Part shown: positions 8,021-15,947 of the stretch, piece after piece
Numbering within the stretch: position 1 is the stretch's first letter
How the letters are laid out: each line of letters begins with the position of its first letter
Source of the DNA: Pycnococcus provasolii
Taxonomy: Eukaryota; Chlorophyta; Pseudoscourfieldiophyceae; Pseudoscourfieldiales
Direction of reading: 5' to 3'
DNA: 64,000 nt
NCBI GenBank assembly: GCA_049487715.1
Contig: CP150559.1
Location: forward strand, 434,001 to 498,000
Made by a program: the position numbers and the translations under genes
Notes under the pieces: model-generated
Database searches by the model: none
The model's input: only the letters and a program-made list of their open reading frames with translations
Told to the model about the DNA's origin: nothing

Positions 8021-10747
8021 ATGGCGTCACAACACGGTCTCTCCGTTGAGGATGCTGAGGAGGCTGAGCCTGAGGAGGTGGACGCATTATTCTATTCTGC
8101 GCACAGAGCTCTGCTATTAGCGCGTGGATACACCGTGTTACGATCTTGCCTCCCTTCTTCACTCGTCACTTCATTGGCAGAGTCGATACAACGTGAACTC
8201 GCCTCTGGCTGTGGTGTTTCTTGTGGTGCGGAATCGGGCGCGGCTTCATCTTCTTCAATTGATCTCACCATTCCCTCGTCGTGGCCAAAAGGTCGAAGAG
8301 TCGTGGAGACGGTGCCACCAGGACATGGCGTAGATTCAGGAGCGTGGATAGAGCTTGCGAGTTCGCAGAAACTCACACGGGCACTCGACTGCATACTTGG
8401 GCAGGGAAAGTGGACGCTGCCTCTCAATCCGAGCGCGAGTGTGCGTGACGAAGCCATAGCGAGGGGCGACTTTGTGCGACACTGGTACTGCCCCGTCGTC
8501 TTCCCGGAGGGCAGTCACCGCGCATCGACGACGACGACGACGACGACGACGAAGGGCGAAGCAACGCAAAGGAAACGAAAGCACGAAGACCGTGACGAAG
8601 AAACACAAGCACCGTCCTCACCGTCGTCCTCTTGGACGGAGCGTGAGTTAACGGCTCTACGCAATGCGGTGGCAAGCAACTTGAGCTGGGAAAAAGTTGC
8701 AAAGGCTGTGGGTGGCACGCGCACTGCCGCGGAGTGCAAGGCGAAGTATGCCGTCGCCACGCCGTGGACGGAGCAGGAGGAGGCGTCTCTTTCACAGCTG
8801 ATTGCCTCGATGGGTGGCGTGACCGTCGCCGCCACCGCACCCGCGCGCATTGCTTGCGAATTTCAGCGAAACAGTCGTCGGCCGAAGAAGCAGGTAATGG
8901 CTCGCGTGCGCGAGCTCGCGTCTGCTGCCGCGGAAGCCAGCGCAACCTCAGAAAAGCCGTCTTCCCCGGCAACCTCTTGGACGGCTGTGAATCGGAGAAA
9001 TCGCCCACACCAAGGTTGGCACATCGATATCGGACCTGGCTTTGACCCACAGCACGCTCGTGTGGCAACTGGACACGAATTTCAGGGTGTCGTTGTGCTG
9101 GTCCTCTTGAGTGACTGGGAACCGGGTGGCGGAGGAACGGCGGTTGTCGTCGGTAGCCATAAGTGGGTGCACGATCGGCTCGTGGCTGCCGGTGATGTTG
9201 GCATTGCTCACGACGAACTTTCAACATGGGCTCAGGCGCGTGTGGCAGCTGCCATCCACAGCGGCTCTCTCGCATATCACCGAGATGCGATTGTCGACGA
9301 ATCGAACGCCGTTGAACGCATAGAACAAATTACAGGAAGAGCTGGTGACGTCGCCATACTGCATCCTCTTGCCGTGCACAGTGGAACTACGAATCATTCG
9401 GTAAACGTTCCTCGCTTAATGGCCAATGGCATGGTTCGCATCCAAACCAATTCGTTCGTAAAAGATGGACATCCACTTTTACCTCGAATGATCGCGGCTG
9501 ATGGGGCATGTGAAACGGATGATGCCTCGGTAGAATTTGAGCGGAGCGTCTTGGCGAGTGCACGCGGCGGCAGCGCGTCTGCGCTGCGCTTGACATCGCC
9601 AGATGAACTGCTCCCGTCGGTTAGCGTCATCTTGCCCGTTCACAATGCAGCCAAGTGGCTTGACGAGTGCCTAGGATCACTTCTCGCACAAACGCACCGC
9701 GGCCCGATTGAGCTGTCCGCGTACGACGACGGGTCAACGGATGCTTCGGGCGAAATGCTGCGTATTTGGGCGTGCAGGCTAAGGGATGCCAACATAAGTG
9801 TCGTTTTGTCCGGTGGTACTGGCACTGCGTATGGCTGTGGTGGTGCAAAGAATGCTGCAATTAGACAGAGCAGCGGAAGCATTCTCGTTTTTCTTGATGC
9901 GGATGATGTCATGGCTCCTGATCGAATCGCCGCGAGCGTCGCCGCGCTGGCAAAGCATCCGCGCGCCCTCGTCGGATGTGCCTGGCAGCGTATGCCGACT
10001 CATGCCACGGCTCACTACTCACAGTGGGCGAATCATCTCAGCGCCGAAGCGCTGCTTGCAGAGCGATTTCGTGAAACCACCGTGCAGATGCCCACGTGGA
10101 CTTTGAGACGTGACGTATTCGATGCAACAGGGCCGTTCGAAACGGAACTTGGCGAGGATCACGAGTGGTTACTGCGCCACCTGGGGTCGCGTGGCACGTG
10201 CGCATCCGCGGTGCTTAAGTACGATGCAGTGATGGGCAACGTCGAGGATATTGACGTATTCGGGAATCCGGCAGCAGTCGCGCTTGCTCGCATCAACGAC
10301 ACCGCCTCGCCTCTAATGCTCTACAGGTGGCGAGCGGAAAGCGAGAGCGGCAAGACAAGCCGACGCCGTCTCATGGAAATTAAAGCTGCTGCAATCGAGC
10401 GAGATGTACTCACTAAGGCACCCTTTTGCAATGGCTTCACGATATGGGGTGCTGGACGCGACGCCCGCGCTCTTTTTGCTGCCCTCAGCCCTCGTGGTAG
10501 AGGGAAGGTGCGCGCGATGATTGACATCGATCCACGGAAATTTCAGGGACGAGATTACGCAAATCACACAATTGAGGCGCCTAACTCCTGTCCTGTGGTA
10601 GCACCTGGCGATGAACGAGCTAAGCCACCTTGCCTTGTTGCCGTTGCTATTCGACGCGGCAGCGAGTGCGCCGAGGGAGGCAGCCTCGAAGAGAGAGTGG
10701 CGCGAGCATTTCATGGGAAAGGTGGTGATGTGCTCTATTTGTGCTAA
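8021..10747 (+). CDS. fusion: PhyH-like dioxygenase + SANT/Myb insert + queuosine-tRNA galactosyltransferase (QTGAL/B3GNTL1-like)
   Basis: A 908-residue three-part protein. Residues ~20-165 and ~320-480 form a phytanoyl-CoA-dioxygenase-like fold with HxD at H334/D336 and a distal His in LHPLAVHSG (448 or 453). Between these halves sit a poly-Thr tract and two SANT/Myb-like units (SSSWTERELTAL..., TPWTEQEEASL..., ~203-300). Residues ~533-800 are a GT2 glycosyltransferase with ILPVHNA, DDGSTD and the DxD in LDADDV (626-628). The C-terminal part (FTIWGAGRDARALF...) matches the tail of human B3GNTL1. That protein is known as QTGAL, which adds galactose to queuosine of tRNA-Tyr. The GT half is a confident orthologue-type match; the partner domains are unusual. 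A TTAGGG array lies just upstream. Confidence 0.85.
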   Translation: MASQHGLSVEDAEEAEPEEVDALFYSAHRALLLARGYTVLRSCLPSSLVTSLAESIQRELASGCGVSCGAESGAASSSSIDLTIPSSWPKGRRVVETVPPGHGVDSGAWIELASSQKLTRALDCILGQGKWTLPLNPSASVRDEAIARGDFVRHWYCPVVFPEGSHRASTTTTTTTTKGEATQRKRKHEDRDEETQAPSSPSSSWTERELTALRNAVASNLSWEKVAKAVGGTRTAAECKAKYAVATPWTEQEEASLSQLIASMGGVTVAATAPARIACEFQRNSRRPKKQVMARVRELASAAAEASATSEKPSSPATSWTAVNRRNRPHQGWHIDIGPGFDPQHARVATGHEFQGVVVLVLLSDWEPGGGGTAVVVGSHKWVHDRLVAAGDVGIAHDELSTWAQARVAAAIHSGSLAYHRDAIVDESNAVERIEQITGRAGDVAILHPLAVHSGTTNHSVNVPRLMANGMVRIQTNSFVKDGHPLLPRMIAADGACETDDASVEFERSVLASARGGSASALRLTSPDELLPSVSVILPVHNAAKWLDECLGSLLAQTHRGPIELSAYDDGSTDASGEMLRIWACRLRDANISVVLSGGTGTAYGCGGAKNAAIRQSSGSILVFLDADDVMAPDRIAASVAALAKHPRALVGCAWQRMPTHATAHYSQWANHLSAEALLAERFRETTVQMPTWTLRRDVFDATGPFETELGEDHEWLLRHLGSRGTCASAVLKYDAVMGNVEDIDVFGNPAAVALARINDTASPLMLYRWRAESESGKTSRRRLMEIKAAAIERDVLTKAPFCNGFTIWGAGRDARALFAALSPRGRGKVRAMIDIDPRKFQGRDYANHTIEAPNSCPVVAPGDERAKPPCLVAVAIRRGSECAEGGSLEERVARAFHGKGGDVLYLC

Positions 10748-10751
10748 AAGT

Positions 10752-10756
10752 TGTAA
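10752..10756 (+). terminator. UGUAA-type poly(A) signal candidate
   Basis: TGTAA lies five bases after the stop of the PhyH-QTGAL gene, inside a 46-base convergent spacer. TGTAA is the usual poly(A) signal of green algae such as Chlamydomonas. The spacer also holds TTACA, the same word read from the opposite strand, suited to the facing gene. Confidence 0.45.
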
Positions 10757-10793
10757 TATATACAAATTTGTTAAACATTTTACAGTAAAGTTG

Positions 10794-12968
10794 TTACATT
10801 GTCGTAGCTTGGGAGACCATAGCCACTTCCGCACCAAGCACGCCTGACACTGCACTGCAAGCTGCGCGCACAGCGTCACGCTTCGCCTCAAGCGGGTCAA
10901 GTGGTGCTATGGAAGATGCCTCGCCGCTCGCTTCGTCTGGCCATCCGAGCAATGCGGCTTTGCGTGCGATGTCCAACAGAGCGTGCTTGGCAGAAGAAGG
11001 CGTGCGCATAATCTCCGCAGTGACATGGCTGAATTTGGCAGCTTGTGCTACCACCTCTGGTGCACCCGTAGCATGTGCCCCGAGTCGGTTGCACGCCGCA
11101 AGAATGGGAAGACTCTGGCACGCGCGTGCGAATGCCCCGATGCCCAGAGCATCATGTGAAGCACGTCGCTCAGCTTCTTTCTTTGCCAATACCGCGGCAG
11201 CAGCCATGACGTGCTCAGCAATGCCGGCGGATGGCACCGCCACGAAAGAGCGCCACGAGCCAGCATCTTCCCTTGACCAATCCAGTGATGAGATGCACCT
11301 TCGAATCGATCGCAGCATCAGAGCGCGCAGTACCTGCGCCTGCATTTCAGATCGTGCAAAAAGTACGAGCGCACTAGGAACCACCTCGGCACAAGGATCA
11401 TCTTCGTCTGGCGCGTCATGCACACCTTGCACGAGAATCACACGCCTCTCCTCGAATGTCTGCGTCCGCGCGTCTCGTACTCGCCGCGTGGGAGCGTCGT
11501 CCGACTCGTAGAATCCTAACGGTACGATACGCCATGGCTTGCTGCTGCCAGCGTACCATAGAAGCTCCTCGTCCGTCAGTGCCTCAGGATCGAAAATGTC
11601 GTCCACGCTAACGAGACCTTCACAGCAGCAGGTCACGGCAACATCCATCGCATGGGCGAAACCAACTCCATGAACAACGCTCACGCCAGCAGCGTGCAGG
11701 GCGCTCGTGGCGACCTCATCCGCCGCACCGCTGACGACAACCCCATGCACGTGAAGTGCGCGTAGTCGACAAGCCAAGGACGAGGCTGCGGCAGCGACGC
11801 GATTGTCGCGCGACTGTGGGAGAATTGCAGCATCGTCGGTGCTTGAGCCCACAGCATGTACAGTTTGAGCATTCATCTCGTCGAGCACATCGATGAGGAG
11901 GTCGCCATCAACTGCAAGCACGCGCCACGTTGATGTCGAATCGGCGCCTGAGCTGTCAACTACGATGTGTTTGTGGCGAAGTACATCGATTTCGAGAAGT
12001 GCAGCACGACGGATGATGTGTGCACATGCGGCCTGCGCAGCACCAAGCGCACTTCGCGCCTCGTTGCAGAAGCATGCGACAACACGAAGGTGCTGCGTAG
12101 CATTGGGCGCACTGCGAGGCCAGCCGTGATCTTCGTCATTGTGCATAACGCGCATCTGCCGTCTCCGCTCGCGGCGTATCGCTCGAAGCGTGGCAATCGT
12201 CGTCGCGACAACATCAGCAAAGGAAATACCCGCGAGAGCGCACGCCGCCGCGGCGCCACGACACAGCCCAGCAACTGCCAACGCAACGTCCACCTCTGGT
12301 TGCCCGTCGCCGTCGTCACCGCTGCCACGGTCCCGCGTATCACTGACAAGCGCCACACGCCTGATAATATCATGTGCGAACGCCTCTGCGCGTCGGCTTG
12401 CCAGCACGCGCAAGTCCTGAAGTGACACAGCACACGCGACAAGCGCTTTGTCCGCGAAAGCAGCTGTGTATTCCGGAAGACGCCTCATGGCAGCTGCTGC
12501 CGCTGAGGCGTCGACGTCAGTTGGAACTGCCTCATACAGCTTTAACGCGAGCGCAACCGTCGTTCCCCATCCTGCGCCACCGTGTTTATTAGCCGCCGCG
12601 TCTGCCGCCGCGGCGATCATAGCCCATGCCGGCGCCTGCTCCACTGGCTGGAAGACGCTGGCGAGTGCGCGTGCGTCCGCGACGATCGCGTTTGCGTGGA
12701 CAGCCTGCCCTCCGTCCTCCTCAATCACCGCTACAAGACGCATGTTCGCCGTGCCAAACATGCGTGCGAAAGGCGCACAGGCCCGAATGGTCGTCGAGCG
12801 GTGCTGGCCATCTTCCATGACATAGATGCGCGCGGCTTGCCGTCCTCGTATCTGTCTTGCTTCGCGCTGGAACGCAGGGTGCGCTGGCGTCGCTTCAGGG
12901 AGGGGACAGCACGGGCGTGACGACCACCACACAGGCGCGCTGTCGACATGCACATGCGCGTCGGCCAT
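10794..12968 (-). CDS. divergent group II chaperonin-like protein (possibly BBS-type)
   Basis: A 724-residue protein from the ATG at 12968; upstream in-frame codons begin only at a TTG. It aligns in order with CCT/TCP-1 chaperonins: a first equatorial part, KHGGAGWGTTVALALKLYEA in place of the GDGTT helix, an apical-type segment VHGVVVSGAADEVATSALHAAGVSVVHG (seen in parts), and a returning equatorial part ending in VRAACSAVSGVLGAE. The GPxGxxK and NDGAT loops are not recognisable and GDGTT has become GWGTT, so ATP hydrolysis is doubtful. Vertebrate BBS6, BBS10 and BBS12 show the same kind of decay and assemble the BBSome. A BBS role fits with IFT27 in this genome but is inference; another CCT paralogue is possible. 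Confidence 0.65.
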   Translation of the reverse strand: MADAHVHVDSAPVWWSSRPCCPLPEATPAHPAFQREARQIRGRQAARIYVMEDGQHRSTTIRACAPFARMFGTANMRLVAVIEEDGGQAVHANAIVADARALASVFQPVEQAPAWAMIAAAADAAANKHGGAGWGTTVALALKLYEAVPTDVDASAAAAAMRRLPEYTAAFADKALVACAVSLQDLRVLASRRAEAFAHDIIRRVALVSDTRDRGSGDDGDGQPEVDVALAVAGLCRGAAAACALAGISFADVVATTIATLRAIRRERRRQMRVMHNDEDHGWPRSAPNATQHLRVVACFCNEARSALGAAQAACAHIIRRAALLEIDVLRHKHIVVDSSGADSTSTWRVLAVDGDLLIDVLDEMNAQTVHAVGSSTDDAAILPQSRDNRVAAAASSLACRLRALHVHGVVVSGAADEVATSALHAAGVSVVHGVGFAHAMDVAVTCCCEGLVSVDDIFDPEALTDEELLWYAGSSKPWRIVPLGFYESDDAPTRRVRDARTQTFEERRVILVQGVHDAPDEDDPCAEVVPSALVLFARSEMQAQVLRALMLRSIRRCISSLDWSREDAGSWRSFVAVPSAGIAEHVMAAAAVLAKKEAERRASHDALGIGAFARACQSLPILAACNRLGAHATGAPEVVAQAAKFSHVTAEIMRTPSSAKHALLDIARKAALLGWPDEASGEASSIAPLDPLEAKRDAVRAACSAVSGVLGAEVAMVSQATTM

Positions 12969-13380
12969 GCCGGCGAGTTGTGACAGTAATACAGTATCAA
13001 CTACCAAATACCAAATAAGGCAATAAGCTGCTGCAGTGCTGCGGCTGGGTGGCGAGACGAACTTTTGCAAAGCAGGCCATCGATGATTTCGGTCGCATCC
13101 GTGATTTCACGTCCTTGACGAGCGGCCTGCTCTGGCACCCCTGCTTTCCTTTTCCTGGCCTCCTTTCCTCGAAGTGGAGCAGCTCGCGCCTTCGCCTCTT
13201 CGAGCAAGCTCCACGCTGGCACGCCGCTCATTATTGCACTCTCTCACACCGTCGTGTCGTCGTGTCGTCCGGCCGTCGTTGCACTCGTCGTTATATGAGG
13301 GTAACACACTTAGTCGGTGCAGAACGAGGAATCAGTCGAAACGAGCGAGTACAACGTCAGAAATCGCTGTCCCATAGGTT
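12969..13380. promoter_or_regulatory. divergent intergenic region
   Basis: Shared 5' region of the chaperonin-like gene (leftward) and the GH92 gene (rightward). It contains CGTCGTGTCGTCGTGTCGTCC-like short repeats near 13250-13270 and no gene I can support. Confidence 0.4.
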
Positions 13381-15915
13381 ATGAGAGGGACACTACTCAT
13401 CCCGCTGCTCGCGCTCGCACTCGCACGCACGGTCGCGGTGGATTCCGTGGGCCACGAAAACGCCGAAAGTTTCGGAGGTAACGAACAACCAGCGGACGCC
13501 GTCGACCCGTTCTGGGCGAACGAACGCACGAGTCTGCCGCTGCGAAGAGGCGCCGCCGCGAGGTGGTTTTGGCCCAAAGGTCTCGCAGGAAACACGCACC
13601 CAGGGGCAAGCTGGCCGCACGAACTCGTGTCAGTCGTCGCATACTCAGGCGCGTATCCGACAGGGTATGGCACGCAGACAGTTGCAAGCCGCGGTGCGCC
13701 AGCGAGTCTGCGGGAGGCGAACTACACCGACGCGTCCGACGCCGCGTCGTTCGCGCAACTCCCGTACCAAAAAGCGGCGTACGGACTTGCCAACATGCAA
13801 CCGTCTGGGACAGGGATGATACAGCAGTACATGAACCTGCTTCTCACGTACCCGCTCGTGAACGGCGGCGACGACGACGACTCCAAGTCGAGCTGCGCTC
13901 CAAGTCGCACGCTGCACGCTCTCGTTGCCGAGAATGCAAAGCCTGGGTTGTACCAAGCTGTGCTCGGCGAGAGCGACGTGCTCGCTGAGGCGACCGTCTC
14001 GCCTGGTCTCGCTGTGCACCGTTACTCGTCCGTGCCGAGCTCGCCAGCACTCCAACGTGTTGCTGTCGAGCTGTCGAGCGCGGGACTAGAGGTGCCATCA
14101 CTGCGCCAGGCTCTGCCATGCATTTCGGCGGAACTGCGTGATGGTAACGCGGTGCACGGCTCGGTCTGTCTGCCGCCGCCGGTTGGAGGCGTCGCCTCCG
14201 ATTCGGAAGGCTCGATGTACTTTGCGATCGTGTGCGTCAGCGCGACGTGCACGTCGGACGCCTTCTGGCCTTCCGACGTCGCAGGGTTCAAGCGCATTGA
14301 CGTCGACGCGAAACGCATCGCACAGCTTGGCGGCCGGGTCGGCATCACGTTTTCGCAGCAGGAATCGTCGGCGCTAGCGCCTATCGAGCTTCGCATTGGA
14401 TTTTGCCTGCAATCACCGCAATGCGCGGCAGATCGCGCCGCCGCCTCCGCGTCGTCCACCTTCGAGGAGGTTGCCAACGCCGCTTGGCGTGCTTGGAATG
14501 ACGCTCTCAGCGCGGTCGAGATCCTCGACGATGCATCTGCGCCTGGGGCACTTCGGGAGCGTCGTCTCTTCTACACATGCCTGTACCATGCGCTCAAAAA
14601 GCCGGTGGATCTCACAGGAGTTGTGCCTGACGCGTGGACAGCAAACGGCAAGGGCTACGCTGCAGACTTTTCGACGCTGTGGGATCAGTACAAGACGACT
14701 CTCCCGCTCGTGCTCACCTTCTACCCGAGCACAGCGCAGCACATCCTTGAAGGTTTGGCTGCGCTGCAAGAGAGGTTCGGCTTCTTTCCCACAGCGTACA
14801 CCCTGGATAAGGGCTTCCAGCGCTTCGCCAGCCAGGCGATCGCTCTCGCACACCACACGCTTGCAGATGGTTTAGCGCGTGGTTATAGCATGGATTGGGA
14901 AGCCGTGCTCGCGTCAATGCTGAAAACGTTCGAGGACACTCCCGAAGGGCGCAACTTCACGCACCATGGCAGCACGCCACCGCTGCTCACGCACACGCTC
15001 GACCTCGCTGGCGGTGCTGCTGCTGCGGCCCAGGTGGCACTGCACGTGCACAACGAAAGCCTCGCTTCGTCGCTGCTCGCACTGGCGGGGAATGCGCGCA
15101 ATGCATTTGACAGTCACACTTGCGTGCTTCGCAACGATAGCCAGAGCGTGTATTACGAGGGAACGTACATGACGTACAGCTTTCGCCTGCTGCCTGACAT
15201 GGAGAGTCGCATAGCGCTTTGTGGTTCCGAGGATCGTTTTGTGAAGCTCCTCGACAATTTTTTCGGTATGGGCAAGGATGAGGAGTCCCCTTTCGCTTCG
15301 GCTCGATTTGTTCGCAGCCTTCCCATCGTGCCCGTTCCGCCGGATCCGCCGGCTTGGGTTGGAAAGCGCATTGCACGCGGCTATGCTGAGCATTCGTTCG
15401 AGGGCCTTGACAACGAGCCGGATATGGAGACACCCTATGCATACGCCTACGCGAAGCAAGCCTCAAAGCTCGCGGACTTGCTTCGCGCCATCAAGACGTT
15501 CAGCTTCAGTCCTGGCCCAGGTGGTGAGGCGGGTAACGACGACTCTGGCGGCATGTCCGCATGGTTCGTTTGGGCTTCTCTAGGCCTGTTCCCCGTGGCT
15601 GGTCAGCCCGTCGTTCTCATTGGCGTTCCGTCGTTTGAAAATGTCACACTTCGCGTGGTGTCACTAGAGCCGCTGAGCGCGTCGTCACCGCCGGCGCTCC
15701 TTCGCGTGACGCGTACCGGACGAGGTCGATACGTGCAGCGTGCGACGCTAAATGGCCACGACTTGAGCGGTCGCGCGTGGCTTTGGACCAAGGAGGTGCA
15801 TCGTGGCGGCGTGCTTGTCATTGAAATGGGACTTTTACCGAGCTCAGAGTGGGGCATGCAGGAGGCACCGCCGAGCTTCAAAGATATCGACGATTTGAAG
15901 CGAGGAGCTGTATAA
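13381..15915 (+). CDS. secreted glycoside hydrolase family 92 alpha-mannosidase
   Basis: An 844-residue protein beginning with a clear signal peptide (MRGTLLIPLLALALARTVA). The body follows GH92 order: an N-terminal beta-sandwich with PGASWPHELVSV, then an (alpha/alpha)6 domain with STLWDQYKTTLPL and YYEGTYMTYSFRLL. It ends with the GH92 hallmark GNDDSGGMSAWFVWASLGLFP near residue 720, whose Asp pair belongs to the calcium-dependent active site. GH92 enzymes remove alpha-linked mannose, usually alpha-1,2, from N-glycans. The family is abundant in Bacteroidetes and patchy in eukaryotes. Secretion suggests work in the secretory path or outside the cell. Confidence 0.9.
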   Translation: MRGTLLIPLLALALARTVAVDSVGHENAESFGGNEQPADAVDPFWANERTSLPLRRGAAARWFWPKGLAGNTHPGASWPHELVSVVAYSGAYPTGYGTQTVASRGAPASLREANYTDASDAASFAQLPYQKAAYGLANMQPSGTGMIQQYMNLLLTYPLVNGGDDDDSKSSCAPSRTLHALVAENAKPGLYQAVLGESDVLAEATVSPGLAVHRYSSVPSSPALQRVAVELSSAGLEVPSLRQALPCISAELRDGNAVHGSVCLPPPVGGVASDSEGSMYFAIVCVSATCTSDAFWPSDVAGFKRIDVDAKRIAQLGGRVGITFSQQESSALAPIELRIGFCLQSPQCAADRAAASASSTFEEVANAAWRAWNDALSAVEILDDASAPGALRERRLFYTCLYHALKKPVDLTGVVPDAWTANGKGYAADFSTLWDQYKTTLPLVLTFYPSTAQHILEGLAALQERFGFFPTAYTLDKGFQRFASQAIALAHHTLADGLARGYSMDWEAVLASMLKTFEDTPEGRNFTHHGSTPPLLTHTLDLAGGAAAAAQVALHVHNESLASSLLALAGNARNAFDSHTCVLRNDSQSVYYEGTYMTYSFRLLPDMESRIALCGSEDRFVKLLDNFFGMGKDEESPFASARFVRSLPIVPVPPDPPAWVGKRIARGYAEHSFEGLDNEPDMETPYAYAYAKQASKLADLLRAIKTFSFSPGPGGEAGNDDSGGMSAWFVWASLGLFPVAGQPVVLIGVPSFENVTLRVVSLEPLSASSPPALLRVTRTGRGRYVQRATLNGHDLSGRAWLWTKEVHRGGVLVIEMGLLPSSEWGMQEAPPSFKDIDDLKRGAV

Positions 15916-15916
15916 T

Positions 15917-15921
15917 TGTAA
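15917..15921 (+). terminator. UGUAA-type poly(A) signal candidate
   Basis: TGTAA occurs two bases past the GH92 stop, within the 32-base spacer separating it from the convergent UTP21 gene. The spacing is very short, so transcripts of the two genes probably overlap. Confidence 0.4.
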
Positions 15922-15947
15922 AGTATGACAGAAATTCGAGTTGTGTT

